A stretch of 64,000 bases of DNA, taken from Nonomuraea sp. NBC_00507. Its GTDB lineage: Bacteria > Actinomycetota > Actinomycetes > Streptosporangiales > Streptosporangiaceae. The position numbers and the translations under genes are program-made. Shown piece by piece: positions 1 through 9,033 of this stretch; positions within the stretch are counted from its first letter, which is position 1, and the number at the start of each line of letters is the position of its first letter. The notes under the pieces were generated by a model. That model had not been told where the DNA came from. It saw nothing but the letters and a program-made list of their open reading frames with translations, and searched no databases. The stretch spans positions 9,238,001-9,302,000 of the forward strand of contig NZ_CP107853.1 of the NCBI RefSeq assembly GCF_036013525.1, written 5' to 3'.

Positions 1-309
1 CATGACCGGCGCGGCGATCTCGGTGGACAGGCTGGACAGGAACGTCGCGCCGGCGAAGGCGCCGAGCGCGCCGGGGATGCCGATCCTGGCGACGACCTTC
101 CAGTCCACGTTGCCGAAGCGCCAGTGGGAGATGCCCGAGGCGAGCGTGGTGCCGATCTCGGCCAGGTGCACGGTGGCCGAGGCCGCGGCCGCGTTGGTGC
201 CGACGGCCAGCAGCAGCGTGCTGGAGGTGACCCCGTAGGCCATGCCGAGGCTGCCGTCGACGAGCTGGGCCGCGAACCCGACCAGGCCGAGCAGGATGAG
301 CGCTCGCAC
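1..309 (-). CDS. TauE/SafE-family sulfite/organosulfur exporter, N-terminal part
   Basis: This is the first 103 codons of a multi-pass membrane protein; the rest lies beyond the window edge. The N-terminus reads LILLGLVGFAAQLVDGSLGM, the hallmark opening of the TauE/SafE (DUF81) family, followed by AYGVTSSTLLLA and a second hydrophobic stretch. The GTG start at 309 is chosen because an AAAGGGGAG ribosome site lies just upstream; no ATG suits. Family members export sulfite, sulfoacetate or related anions, which fits the adjacent sulfur genes. The gene is divergent from the TauD-like gene and shares its upstream region, which holds a perfect 15-bp palindrome and a TTTCCTAC element. Confidence 0.85.
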   Translation of the reverse strand, partial: MRALILLGLVGFAAQLVDGSLGMAYGVTSSTLLLAVGTNAAAASATVHLAEIGTTLASGISHWRFGNVDWKVVARIGIPGALGAFAGATFLSSLSTEIAAPVM

Positions 310-323
310 GATCTCCCCTTTCT

Positions 324-338
324 CTACTTAATAAGTAG
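324..338. promoter_or_regulatory. Perfect 15-bp palindrome before the exporter gene
   Basis: CTACTTA-A-TAAGTAG is a perfect inverted repeat 14 bases before the exporter start, so it falls in its 5' untranslated region or promoter. It runs directly into GAATAATC, giving GTAGGAATA, which resembles the reverse complement of the TATTTCCTAC element found at 391, 15390 and 15644. It is probably an operator of the same regulator. The regulator is not in the window. Confidence 0.5.
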
Positions 339-390
339 GAATAATCATTTACGAGTCTCATGGTTTCGTCAAGTCCTGCGGATAAACCCA

Positions 391-400
391 TATTTCCTAC
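391..400 (+). promoter_or_regulatory. TATTTCCTAC element upstream of the TauD-like gene promoter
   Basis: This ten-base element lies 8 bases upstream of a TTGACT -35 box. Identical or near-identical copies lie at 15390-15399 (sulfur operon) and 15644-15653 (cyclodeaminase gene). The position next to -35 fits a transcription factor site shared by the sulfur genes. The identity of the factor is unknown. Confidence 0.5.
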
Positions 401-408
401 ATAATTTG

Positions 409-438
409 TTGACTATCTGATCACACTCGATCTACCTT
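409..438 (+). promoter_or_regulatory. Promoter for leader peptide and TauD-like gene
   Basis: TTGACT (409-414) and TACCTT (433-438) are 18 bases apart. Exactly 7 bases separate the -10 box from the GTG of the leader peptide at 446, so transcription should begin at or next to that codon. The mRNA would then be leaderless or nearly so. The same 7-base spacing occurs at the divergent sulfur operon. Inferred from sequence only. Confidence 0.55.
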
Positions 439-445
439 GGGGAAC

Positions 446-586
446 GTGACGACCACGGATCTGACCATCCGGGGCCACGTGGACTACTGCCGCGTGGCCA
501 GCGCGCTGTGTCCCTCCTTCCGACTGCAGGCCAACCCTCAACCGGAAGGACGAAACCCATGTCATCCCTGTCCATCGCCCCTGTAG
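446..586 (+). CDS. Cys-containing leader peptide upstream of the dioxygenase gene
   Basis: A 46-codon ORF starting GTG contains [14 protein letters not shown], the pattern of the short actinobacterial ORFs that annotation pipelines call putative leader peptides (from memory). A second example lies at 15279-15353. Cys occurs at residues 15 and 22, then as CHPC near the end. The ORF continues past the dioxygenase start at 559 and stops at 586, overlapping it in another frame. Ribosome progress through the Cys codons could therefore control translation of the dioxygenase gene. The GTG is chosen from promoter spacing and from the usual length ahead of the HVD motif. Confidence 0.7.
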   Translation: MTTTDLTIRGHVDYCRVASALCPSFRLQANPQPEGRNPCHPCPSPL

Positions 587-1455
587 CCGGTCGCATAGGC
601 GCCCAGATCACCGGCGTGCGGCTCGGCGGCGACCTAACCGCCGACCTGGTCGCGGAGATCCGCCAGGCCCTGCTGCGCCACAAGGTGATCTTCTTTCGCG
701 ACCAGGACCACCTCGACGAGCGCAGCCAGGTTGCCTTCGCCAGTCTCCTCGGCGAGCCGACCGCTGCCCACCCGACCGTGCCCGCGCTCGACGGCAACAC
801 CCACATCCTCGACCTGGACTACCGCAACGGTCACAAGGTGGACCGCTGGCACACCGACGTCACGTTCGTGGACCGGCCGCCGCTGGCCTCCGTCCTGCGA
901 GCCGTCACCGTCCCCGACTCGGGCGGCGACACGCTCTGGACCAACACCGTCACGGCCTACGAGCACCTGCCCACCGAGTTGCGCGCCCTGCTCGACCGGC
1001 TGCGCGCGGTGCACACCAACGCCTACGACTACGCCCGCCTGGCCGGCGCCGACGACCGGAGCCGCGAGTACGCCAAGGTGTTCGCCTCGACGGTGTTCGA
1101 AACGGAGCACCCGGTCGTGCGCGTGCACCCAGAGACCGGCGAACGCTCGATCCTGCTCGGCGACTTCGCCAAACACCTGGTAGGCCTGTCCAAGTCCACC
1201 TCGGCCGCCCTGATCCGGCTGATCCAGGAGCACGTCACCGAGGTGGAGAACACCGTCCGCTGGCGCTGGGCGCCCGGCGACGTGGCCATCTGGGACAACC
1301 GGGCCACCCAGCACCGGGTGGTGCACGACTTCGGCGACCGGCCGCGCCGCCTGCACCGGGTCACCATCGCCGGCGACGTGCCGGTCGGGGTGGACGCGCG
1401 GCCCAGCCTGGCGCTGGCGGGTGATGCCGCCGCGTACTCACCGATCGCCGCCTGA
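559..1455 (+). CDS. TauD/TfdA-family 2-oxoglutarate-dependent dioxygenase
   Basis: A 298-residue cytoplasmic Fe(II)/2-oxoglutarate dioxygenase. The facial triad is visible as His98-Thr-Asp100 (WHTDVTF) and His252 (TQHRVVHDF); Arg267 in HRV is the expected 2-oxoglutarate anchor. Length matches TauD (taurine) and AtsK (alkyl sulfate ester) enzymes. The ATG at 559 follows GGAAGGAC at good spacing, whereas the frame also extends to a GTG at 508 inside the leader ORF with no ribosome site. The arylsulfatase 100 bases downstream and the organosulfur operon nearby suggest release of sulfite or sulfate from a sulfonate or sulfate ester. The substrate cannot be read from sequence. Confidence 0.88.
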   Translation: MSSLSIAPVAGRIGAQITGVRLGGDLTADLVAEIRQALLRHKVIFFRDQDHLDERSQVAFASLLGEPTAAHPTVPALDGNTHILDLDYRNGHKVDRWHTDVTFVDRPPLASVLRAVTVPDSGGDTLWTNTVTAYEHLPTELRALLDRLRAVHTNAYDYARLAGADDRSREYAKVFASTVFETEHPVVRVHPETGERSILLGDFAKHLVGLSKSTSAALIRLIQEHVTEVENTVRWRWAPGDVAIWDNRATQHRVVHDFGDRPRRLHRVTIAGDVPVGVDARPSLALAGDAAAYSPIAA

Positions 1456-1555
1456 CCCCGTAGACCGCCGTACGACCCCGGCCCCAACGACGTGGCCGGG
1501 GCGTGCGGCCGGGCCTTCGGAGTGCCCCGCCCACCACACACCCGCAGGAAGCCAC

Positions 1556-3823
1556 ATGACGTTCCATGGACGTGTCGGCCGGACCGTAGCCGAGTCGGCC
1601 CCCTGGTGGCCGGAACAGGTGCGCGCGCCCGAGGGCGCCCCCAACATCGTCCTGGTGCTGCTCGACGACATGGGCTTCGCCGACATCGGGCCGTACGGCT
1701 CCGAGATCGACACCCCCACGCTCGACCGGCTCGCCGCCCGCGGCCTGCGCTTCACCAACTACCACACCACCCCGCTCTGCTCCCCCTCCCGCGCCAGCCT
1801 GCTGACCGGGCTCAATCACCACCGGGCGGGGTACGCCTTCGTGGCCAACGCCGATCCCGGCTTCCCCGGCTACGCCTTCGAGATCGCCGACGACGTGCCG
1901 ACGTTGCCTGAGATCCTGCGCGGAGCCGGGTACGCCACCTTCGCGGTCGGCAAGTGGCACCTGACCAAGGACGCCACGATGCACGACGGCGCTCCCCGCT
2001 CCTCCTGGCCGACGCAGAAGGGCTTCGACCGCTTCTACGGCATCCTGGAGGGGCTGACGTCGCTGCACCATCCGCACCGCCTGGTGCGCGACAACTCCCC
2101 GATCGAGACCGACGCCTACCCCGAGGGCTACTACTTGACCGACGACCTCACCGACGAGGCCATCGGGATGATCAAGTCGTTGCGGGCGCACGACGCGCGC
2201 AAACCGTACTTCCTCTATCTGGCGCATCCGGCGGTGCACGGCCCGCTCATGGCCAAGCCCGCCGACATCGCGAAATATCGGGGCAAATATGGGAAGGGCT
2301 GGGACGCACTGCGTGAGGAGCGGTTCGCCAGGCAACTCTCCGACGGGCTCTTCCCCGAAGGTACCGCGCTGCCTCCGCGCAACAGCGAACCCTTCCACGA
2401 CGTCCCCGTCTGGGATTCGCTCCCCGCGGAGGAGCGGGAGCTGTTCGCCCGGTACCAGGAGGTCTACGCCGCGATGGTCGACAACGTCGATCAGAACCTG
2501 GGCCGCCTGCTGACCGTGATCGAGCAGTACGGAGAGCTCGACAACACCATCGTCATCTTCACCTCGGACAACGGCGGCACCGGCGAGGGCGGCGCGCGCG
2601 GCACCCGCTCCTACTTCAAAGCGTTCGGCAACCGGGCCGCGCTCAGCGTCGACTGGGGTCCTGACGTGCCGCGTGATCCCGAGCTGATCGGCGGGCCGCA
2701 GGCGATGGTCCACTACCCGCGGGGCTGGGGCATGGCCTCCAACACGCCCTTCCGCCTGTACAAGGGCACCACCCACGAGGGCGGCGTACGCGCGCCGTTC
2801 CTCCTGTCCTGGCCCGCCAGGCTGCGTGAGGCGGGACTGCGCGACGGCTACCAGTACGTCACCGACGTGCTCCCCTCACTGCTGGAGCTCGCCGGCGTGA
2901 CCCGTCCCGAGCCCGCGGCGAAGCTGGACGGGACATCCTTCGCCGACGCCCTGACCGACCCGGCGGCGCCCAGCACCCACCGCGAGCAGTACGCCGAGAT
3001 GACCGGCAACCGCGCCTTCCACCGCGACGGCTGGAAACTCGTCGCCCTGCACCGTCCCGGCCGTCCCCACGAAGACGACCCCTGGGAGCTGTACGACCTG
3101 CGCGCCGACCCTACCGAGGCCCGCGACCTGGCCGCCGACCACCCTGAGCTGGTGGCCGAGCTGGCCGCGGCGTGGGAGAGCGCCGCCTGGCAGAACCAGG
3201 TGTTCCCGCTCGACGACGGCACCGGCTACCTCTGGACCGCCCGTCCGCCCGCGGAGGCCACCTTCCACGAGCCCGTCACCCTTCTGCCCGGCACGCCCAC
3301 GCTGGAGCGCTACCGCGCCGCCCAGCTGATCGCGTTCCGTGACTTCCGCATCGACGTGCGGCTCACCCACGGCCCCTCCGACCAGGGCGTGCTCGTGGCC
3401 CATGGCGATCAGGGCGGCGGCTACGTCCTCTACGTCGAGGACGGCCGCGTCCATCTGGCCTACAACGAGTACGGCGAGCTGAAGGTGGTCGCCGCTGATC
3501 ACCTAAGGCCGGGCTCGCACGTGGTCTCGCTGACCGCCACCGCGCTGCCCGGCTTCCGCTGGGACCTGCGGCTGGAGCTGGACGGTCGCCGTGGCGCCGA
3601 GCTGGAGGGGGTCCGCATGCTGATCGGGCTGGCTCCGCTGGAGGGCATCGATGTCGGCATCGACCGCCGCTCCCCCGTCTCCTGGCCCGTCTACGAACGC
3701 CACGGCCCCTTCCCCTACAGCGGCGATCTGATCTCCGTCACCTACCGGCCCGGAGCGCCTGCCGCCTACGACCCGAAGGAGGTCCTGGCCACCCTACGCG
3801 CCGCCGCCGACTCCTTCGACTGA
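1556..3823 (+). CDS. Arylsulfatase (type I sulfatase)
   Basis: A 755-residue sulfatase hydrolysing sulfate esters. The signature [11 protein letters not shown] begins at Cys75, the residue converted to formylglycine by FGE. Metal-binding Asp37-Asp38 lie in [14 protein letters not shown] lies at about 132-136, and a TSDNGG motif follows further on. The length and the beta-rich C-terminal part resemble bacterial AtsA-type alkyl/arylsulfatases of roughly 750 residues. No signal peptide is visible, so action is probably cytoplasmic. The start is the ATG after GCAGGAAGCC; an upstream in-frame extension lacks a ribosome site. It is likely co-transcribed with the dioxygenase gene. No FGE gene is present in the window. 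Confidence 0.92.
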   Translation: MTFHGRVGRTVAESAPWWPEQVRAPEGAPNIVLVLLDDMGFADIGPYGSEIDTPTLDRLAARGLRFTNYHTTPLCSPSRASLLTGLNHHRAGYAFVANADPGFPGYAFEIADDVPTLPEILRGAGYATFAVGKWHLTKDATMHDGAPRSSWPTQKGFDRFYGILEGLTSLHHPHRLVRDNSPIETDAYPEGYYLTDDLTDEAIGMIKSLRAHDARKPYFLYLAHPAVHGPLMAKPADIAKYRGKYGKGWDALREERFARQLSDGLFPEGTALPPRNSEPFHDVPVWDSLPAEERELFARYQEVYAAMVDNVDQNLGRLLTVIEQYGELDNTIVIFTSDNGGTGEGGARGTRSYFKAFGNRAALSVDWGPDVPRDPELIGGPQAMVHYPRGWGMASNTPFRLYKGTTHEGGVRAPFLLSWPARLREAGLRDGYQYVTDVLPSLLELAGVTRPEPAAKLDGTSFADALTDPAAPSTHREQYAEMTGNRAFHRDGWKLVALHRPGRPHEDDPWELYDLRADPTEARDLAADHPELVAELAAAWESAAWQNQVFPLDDGTGYLWTARPPAEATFHEPVTLLPGTPTLERYRAAQLIAFRDFRIDVRLTHGPSDQGVLVAHGDQGGGYVLYVEDGRVHLAYNEYGELKVVAADHLRPGSHVVSLTATALPGFRWDLRLELDGRRGAELEGVRMLIGLAPLEGIDVGIDRRSPVSWPVYERHGPFPYSGDLISVTYRPGAPAAYDPKEVLATLRAAADSFD

Positions 3824-3825
3824 GC

Positions 3826-3951
3826 CGCGCGACCGGGTTTGACGTAGCGCATGGCAGTACGGGGGGCTTGCCTCTGATGAACTGCAGCGGGACGTCGGCC
3901 TCGCCGAGGTGGGTGGCGGCGGAGTGGTGCAGCTGGTGCCGGTCGAGTCCG
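3826..3951 (-). pseudogene. Relic of a tyrosine recombinase C-terminus
   Basis: Reading the minus strand gives GLDRHQLHHSAATHLGEADV and then, in another frame, [15 protein letters not shown]. These match the His-x-x-His/Arg box and the catalytic-Tyr box of actinobacterial tyrosine recombinases, with the short segment between them lost and the frame shifted. No other part of an integrase is present. The relic fills the gap between the convergent arylsulfatase and ABC ATPase genes, so the sulfur block has been breached by a mobile element in the past. Confidence 0.6.
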
Positions 3952-4068
3952 GCGTTGGGACACGGCCTGTGGCGGCGGGGGCACTGCCGGAGCGGCGCAG
4001 GGCGAGGGCAAGCTCGTGTACGGCGTCTGCCCTTTCATGAACGCTTTTGGCTAAAGCAGTACATCTAC

Positions 4069-5643
4069 CTAAATAGTGGAGAACTCGACGCGGGGCACGG
4101 CGGCGACCAACGCTTGCGTGTAGGGGTGGCGGGGCCGGGTGAACACGTCGTCGACGTCGCCCTCCTCCACGACCCGGCCGTCCTTCATGACCAGCACGCG
4201 GTCGGCGATGTGATGAACGACACCCAGGTCGTGGGAGATGAACACCATCGCGGTGCCGTACTCGGCCTGGATGTCGGCGAGCAGGTCGAGCACCTGGGCC
4301 TGGATGGAGACGTCGAGCGCGGAGACGGGTTCGTCGCAGACGAGCACGTCGGGGCGGGGGCCGAGGGCGCGGGCGATGGCGACGCGCTGGCGCTGGCCGC
4401 CGGACAGCTCACGGGGATGCCGGGCGGCCGTCTCCGGCGGCAGGCCGACACGGGCGAGCAGGCCGTGTGCGCGTTCGCGGCGTTCCGCCCGAGGCAGGCG
4501 CAGCGGCTCGGCGATCAGACGGCCGACGGTGTGGCGGGGGTCGAAGGAGTCGAGCGGGTTCTGGGAGATGAGCTGGATTCTGGGGCGGAGCGGGCGGCGG
4601 GCGCGTTCGCGCTGGTGGCTCCATGGCCGCTGGTGCAGGGTGACCTGGCCGGCGTCGGGTTCGAGCAGGCCGAGGGCGAGGCGGGCCAGCGTGGTCTTGC
4701 CCGAGCCGGACTCGCCGACGACGCCCAAGGTCTCGCCCTGGTCGAGGGCGAAGGAGACGTCGTCCACGACGCGGCGCGGGCCGTAGGAGCGGGTGAGCCC
4801 GGCTCCGGCGATGACGTGGACCAAGGAGCCGGGGGCGGGGCGGGTGCGCGGGGTACCGGTGGTGAGGCGGGAGGCGGCGGACGGGACGGCGGCCAGCAGC
4901 GCGCAGGTGTAGTCGTGCGCGGGCGCGGCCAGCACCTCCCGGGCGGGCCCCTCCTCCACGACCTGCCCGTCCTTCATGACCAGGATGCGGTCGGCGATCG
5001 AGCCGACGACGGCCAGGTCGTGGCTGATCAGCAGTATCGCGGTCCCGGCGGCCTTGCGTTCGGCGAGCAGCCGCAGGATCTGGGCCTGGACGGTGACGTC
5101 GAGTGCGGTGGTGGGCTCGTCGGCGATGATCAGCTCGGGGTCGGCGGCGATGGCGGAGGCGATCAGCGCCCGTTGCCGCAGCCCGCCGGAGAGCTGGTGC
5201 GGGTACTGCCCGACCCGGGTCGCCGGGTCCGGTATGCCCACCGCTTCGAGCAGTTCCAGCACCCGGTCCGTGCGGCGGGCCCGGGGTACGACGTCGTGCA
5301 CGGTGAGCACCTCGGCGATCTCGGCGCCCACGGTACGCAGCGGGTCGAGCGAGACCAGCGCGTCCTGCAGGACGAGTCCGGCGAACCCGCCGCGCAGCCG
5401 CCGCCAGTCGCCGGGGGTGAAGGCGAGGGCGTCCCGGCCGTTGACGCTGAAGGCCGAGGCCCGCACGGTCGAGCCGGGTCCGGTCAGGCCGAGCAGGGTC
5501 CGTGCCGTGACGCTCTTGCCGGAGCCGGACTCGCCGACGATGGCCACGCACTCGCCGGGCTCGACCGCCAGGGAGACGCCGCGTACGACCTCGGCGTGGC
5601 CGAAGCTCACACGCAGGTCCTCCACGTTAACCAGCGAGGTCAT
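4069..5643 (-). CDS. Fused double ABC ATPase of the oligopeptide (DppD-DppF) type
   Basis: A 524-residue protein holding two ATP-binding cassettes in tandem. The first has Walker A GESGSGKS at residues 37-44 and an LSGGLRQR signature; the second has GESGSGKTT and LSGGQRQR, with the Walker B regions in between. Both carry the Opp/Dpp-type C-terminal segment. It powers the transporter encoded by the three upstream genes. The start ATG overlaps the permease stop as ATGA, and AGGGGAGAACACC precedes it. It is the last gene of the long sulfur operon. DppD and DppF are usually separate genes; fusion is less common but known. Confidence 0.92.
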   Translation of the reverse strand: MTSLVNVEDLRVSFGHAEVVRGVSLAVEPGECVAIVGESGSGKSVTARTLLGLTGPGSTVRASAFSVNGRDALAFTPGDWRRLRGGFAGLVLQDALVSLDPLRTVGAEIAEVLTVHDVVPRARRTDRVLELLEAVGIPDPATRVGQYPHQLSGGLRQRALIASAIAADPELIIADEPTTALDVTVQAQILRLLAERKAAGTAILLISHDLAVVGSIADRILVMKDGQVVEEGPAREVLAAPAHDYTCALLAAVPSAASRLTTGTPRTRPAPGSLVHVIAGAGLTRSYGPRRVVDDVSFALDQGETLGVVGESGSGKTTLARLALGLLEPDAGQVTLHQRPWSHQRERARRPLRPRIQLISQNPLDSFDPRHTVGRLIAEPLRLPRAERRERAHGLLARVGLPPETAARHPRELSGGQRQRVAIARALGPRPDVLVCDEPVSALDVSIQAQVLDLLADIQAEYGTAMVFISHDLGVVHHIADRVLVMKDGRVVEEGDVDDVFTRPRHPYTQALVAAVPRVEFSTI

Positions 5644-6530
5644 GGTGTTCTCCCCTCGAAGCGGCGTTGCAGGCGGCGGCCGACGACGGTCAGGCAGACG
5701 ACGGTGAGCGTGATCGCCAGGCCCGGGAAGAGTGCCTCCCACCAGGCGACCCGCAGGTAGTTGCGGGCCTCGGAGAGCATCGCGCCCCACTCGGCGGCCG
5801 GCGGCTGAGGTCCCATGCCGAGGAAGCTGAGCCCGGAGCTGGCGATCACGGCCTGGCCGAGCCCGATGGTGGCCAGCACGGGAATCGGGCCGAGCACGTT
5901 GGGCAGCACGTGCCCGGCGATGATCGCCAGGCGGGAGCGGCCGAAGGTGAGCGCCTGCTCGACGTAGCCGGAGTGGCGGACGACGAAGGTCTGGGCGCGG
6001 ATCACGCGGGCGTAGTTGGGAATCTGGGCGACGGCGATGGCGAAGATGACATTGCCGGTGCCCGGGCCGGTGATGGCCACGACCAGGAGAGCGAGCAGCA
6101 GCTCGGGGAGGGTGGACAGCACGTCGAACGAGCGGGCCAGCGCCTCGTCCAGCCATTTCGGCGACAGCCCGGCGGCGAGGCCGAGCAGCACGCCGGCGGT
6201 GACTGCCAGGGCGGTGGCGGCGACGCCGATGCTGATGGAGTGGCGGGCTCCATGGACGACCCTGGCCAGCACGTCGCGGCCGAGGTGGTCGCTGCCGAAC
6301 CAGTGGGCGCCGCCGGGTGGGGCGAGCGCGTTCAGCGGGTCGGCGGCCAGCGGATCGGCGTTTGTGAGCAGTCCAGGCGCGGCTACCGCCGCGGCGAGGA
6401 GGACGAGAAGGGCCACCGGCACGAGCAGGCGCAGGTCGGTGGACGCGCTCAGGACGAGGTGGCGGCGGGCAGGGCGGCCCAAGGACGTGGGGGCGGGGCT
6501 GGGTTCCCCGCGGGTGAGCACGCGCATCAC
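5640..6530 (-). CDS. ABC transporter permease, DppC type
   Basis: A 296-residue inner-membrane permease of the peptide/nickel transporter family. A long N-terminal cytoplasmic segment and first membrane helix are followed by the GSDHLGRDVLARVVHGARHS motif typical of DppC proteins, then five further hydrophobic segments including the EAA-like loop. GTG at 6530 overlaps the preceding permease stop by 4 bases (GTGA); an ATG follows as the next codon. It pairs with the DppB-type protein encoded immediately upstream. Confidence 0.92.
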   Translation of the reverse strand: MMRVLTRGEPSPAPTSLGRPARRHLVLSASTDLRLLVPVALLVLLAAAVAAPGLLTNADPLAADPLNALAPPGGAHWFGSDHLGRDVLARVVHGARHSISIGVAATALAVTAGVLLGLAAGLSPKWLDEALARSFDVLSTLPELLLALLVVAITGPGTGNVIFAIAVAQIPNYARVIRAQTFVVRHSGYVEQALTFGRSRLAIIAGHVLPNVLGPIPVLATIGLGQAVIASSGLSFLGMGPQPPAAEWGAMLSEARNYLRVAWWEALFPGLAITLTVVCLTVVGRRLQRRFEGRTP

Positions 6531-7438
6531 CGGTCAGCCCGTATCCGGGGGTCGATGACGCGGTAGGCCAGGTCGAGCAGCGTGCTGATGGTGACGTACA
6601 CAACCGCCGACAGCAGCACGACGGCCATCACCACGGGCATGTCCCGGCCGGTCACCGCCTGCAAGGCCACCTGTCCGAGCCCTGGCCGCCCGAACAGCAC
6701 CTCGGTGATCACCGCGCCGCCCAGCAGCGTCCCGGTGAACCACCCGGCCAGCGTCACGACCGGGATCAACGCGTGCCGCAGGGCGTGCCTGGCGACCAGG
6801 GCGCGCTCGGTGAGCCCGCGTGCCCGCGCCGTCACCGTGAACGGCTGCTCCAGCGCCCGTTCGAGCCCGCCGCGCAGCACCTGTCCGAGCACGCCGGCGA
6901 TGGGCAGGCCGAGCGCGAGCGCGGGCAGTACCAGCGCCTGCGGCCCCTGCGCCCCGGAGACCGGGAACCAGCCGAGCGTGAACGAGAACACCGACAGCAG
7001 CACGATCCCGATGAGGAAGGGCGGCACCGACACCGACACGAGTTCGGCCGCGGAGGCGGCGCCGCGCAGCCACCGCCCTCTGCCCGCCGTGACGACCGCG
7101 ATGACGCCCGCGAGCGCCACACCGGTGGCCGCCGCCGCGAGCGTGAGCTGGGCGGTCGGCCCGAGCTGGGTGGCGAGGATCTCGCCGACGCCACGTTGCT
7201 GCTGGTAGGAGCGGCCGAGGTCGCCGTGGAGCAGCCGCCACAGGTAGGCCAGGTACTGCACGATCTGCGGTCGGTCGAGCCCCCACTCGGCGACGATCCC
7301 GGCCCGGATCTCCGGCGTGTCCGCGCCGTCGCCCACCAGGATGTCCACGGTGTCGCCGGGGGCCAGCAGCAACGCCACGTACGAGGCGGTGGCAGCGGCC
7401 CAGAGCACGGCCAGCCCGGTGCCCAGTCGCTTGATCAT
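6527..7438 (-). CDS. ABC transporter permease, DppB type
   Basis: A 303-residue membrane permease of the DppB family. The N-terminal helix is followed by a periplasmic segment with the WGLDRPQIVQYLAYL region found in DppB proteins, then GDLGRSYQQQRGV and four to five membrane helices with an internal EAA loop. ATGA overlap joins it to the substrate-binding protein upstream. Together with the DppC-type protein it forms the membrane channel for the organosulfur solute inferred from the operon. Confidence 0.92.
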   Translation of the reverse strand: MIKRLGTGLAVLWAAATASYVALLLAPGDTVDILVGDGADTPEIRAGIVAEWGLDRPQIVQYLAYLWRLLHGDLGRSYQQQRGVGEILATQLGPTAQLTLAAAATGVALAGVIAVVTAGRGRWLRGAASAAELVSVSVPPFLIGIVLLSVFSFTLGWFPVSGAQGPQALVLPALALGLPIAGVLGQVLRGGLERALEQPFTVTARARGLTERALVARHALRHALIPVVTLAGWFTGTLLGGAVITEVLFGRPGLGQVALQAVTGRDMPVVMAVVLLSAVVYVTISTLLDLAYRVIDPRIRADR

Positions 7439-9033
7439 GTGCCGATCCGCACGTCGTACGCGCTCGCCGGAGTGCCGGAGGAGGGGTCGAAGCTGAGTCC
7501 CTGGACGCTCTTGTGCGCCGCGATCTGGTCGGCCGGCACGTAGAGCGGGAACACGATGGCCGTCTCCCGCACCGCCGCCTGCTGCACCTTGGCGTACAGC
7601 TCCTTACGTTCGGCCTGGTCGGAGGTGGCCGAGGCGGTGGCGAGCCACTTATCCACTTGCGGGTCGGCGAAGCGGGTGCGATTGATGGCGCCCTTCGCCG
7701 GCAGGATGAGGTTGAGCGCGGCGCCCACGTCGGAGTCGCCCCGGGAGTTGCCGAAGAGCTCGTACTCGTTCTCGTCCAGGGCCTTCTGGGCGCTGCCCTG
7801 GTCCACGATCTTGACCTGGAAGTCGATGCCGGCGCTCTGCTTGACCTGCGCCTGGATGGCCTGGGCGAGGATGTCCCGCCGGTCCCGGACGAACGGCGCG
7901 GAGGCGACCTCCCGCACGGTGAGCCGCTTGCCGTCCTTGACCCGGAACCCCTCGGCGTCGCGTTGCTTCCAGCCCGCCTCGTCGAGCAGGGCGTTGGCCT
8001 TGGCCACGTCGCCGCCGTAAGTGTTTTCGAGGGTGGCGTCGTAGAAGGGGCTCCTCCTGCCGACGATGCTCCACGCCCTGGTGGCGGTGCCCTGGTAGAC
8101 GGACTTCAGCACGGCGTCCACGTCCACGGCCTGGCGGAACGCCTCCCGTACGCGCTGGTCGTCGAAGGGGGCGTGTGAGGTGTTGAAGTAGTAGGAGTAG
8201 GCGGTGCCGGAGTTGAGCGACGCCTGCAGGGCCAGGTTCGGGTCCTTCTTGATCAGGTTGACTTCGGTGGCGGGGACGCCTTCGATGACCTGCACCTGGC
8301 CGGACGTGAGCGCGCCGACGCGGACGGCGGCCTCGGGCAGGAACCGGTAGGTGATCTTGGACAGGTGGGCGGGGCCCTGGTGGGCCGCCGCGGCGGGCGG
8401 CCACTTGTAGGAGGGGTTGCGGCGGTAGTGGATCTCCTGTCCCTGGACGTACCGGTCCAGGATGAACGGCCCGGTCCCCACCAGGTCGGGACCGCCGAAC
8501 TTGAGGTTCTTGGCGCTCTTCAGCGACTTCGGCGAGACCTGCCCGGCGTACGGCGATGAGAGGAAGTCGAGGAACAACGCGTCCGGTTCCTTGAGGGTGA
8601 TCTTCAGCTGGTACGGCGACAGGACCTCGGCCTTGTCGAAGGCCTTGAGCTGGATCGCGGCCACCGTCGGGTTGTAGCCGGGCACGAGGAACTGGTCGAG
8701 GTTGGCCTTGACGGCGGCGGCGTCGAACTTCGTGCCGTCGTGGAAGGTCACGTCGTCCCGTAAGTCGAGGGTGTAGGTCAGTCCGTCGTCCGACACCTGC
8801 CACGCTTTGGCGAGCCAGGGCCGGAACGTGCCGTCCTCGGCCTTCGACAGCAGCGCGTCGAACTGGTTGAACACCAGCAGCCTGACCTTGTTCTGCGCCC
8901 ACAGCTGCGGGTTCAGGGTGATCGGCTGCGTCTCGATGGCCCAGTTCAGCGAGGTGCTCTGGACGGTCTGAGCGGTCGGCGCGCCGCAGGCGGCGAGCGT
9001 GAGAACCAGCAGGGCGGGGGTCAGGCGCTTCAC
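7435..9033 (-). CDS. ABC substrate-binding lipoprotein, family 5
   Basis: A 532-residue solute-binding protein of the SBP_bac_5 (peptide/nickel) family. A short signal sequence ends in LTLAACG, a lipobox with Cys as the lipidated residue, so the protein is tethered outside the membrane. Body motifs include the DDGLTYTLDLRDDVTFHDGT segment diagnostic of the family. GTG at 9033 overlaps the upstream monooxygenase stop as GTGA; the open frame continues far upstream but without a signal sequence or ribosome site. The ligand is unknown. Its position among LLM monooxygenases points to a sulfur-containing molecule rather than a peptide. Confidence 0.92.
   Translation of the reverse strand: MKRLTPALLVLTLAACGAPTAQTVQSTSLNWAIETQPITLNPQLWAQNKVRLLVFNQFDALLSKAEDGTFRPWLAKAWQVSDDGLTYTLDLRDDVTFHDGTKFDAAAVKANLDQFLVPGYNPTVAAIQLKAFDKAEVLSPYQLKITLKEPDALFLDFLSSPYAGQVSPKSLKSAKNLKFGGPDLVGTGPFILDRYVQGQEIHYRRNPSYKWPPAAAAHQGPAHLSKITYRFLPEAAVRVGALTSGQVQVIEGVPATEVNLIKKDPNLALQASLNSGTAYSYYFNTSHAPFDDQRVREAFRQAVDVDAVLKSVYQGTATRAWSIVGRRSPFYDATLENTYGGDVAKANALLDEAGWKQRDAEGFRVKDGKRLTVREVASAPFVRDRRDILAQAIQAQVKQSAGIDFQVKIVDQGSAQKALDENEYELFGNSRGDSDVGAALNLILPAKGAINRTRFADPQVDKWLATASATSDQAERKELYAKVQQAAVRETAIVFPLYVPADQIAAHKSVQGLSFDPSSGTPASAYDVRIGT

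Noticed and set aside
634..1356. Minus-strand frame opposite the TauD-like gene
   Set aside because: Low-complexity antisense shadow without start signals; the plus strand has all catalytic residues of the dioxygenase.
3868..5760. Long plus-strand open frame (630 codons) opposite the ABC ATPase and permease genes
   Set aside because: Gly/Val/Asp-rich composition typical of the antisense of high-GC coding DNA; no domain, and the minus strand encodes clear ABC proteins.
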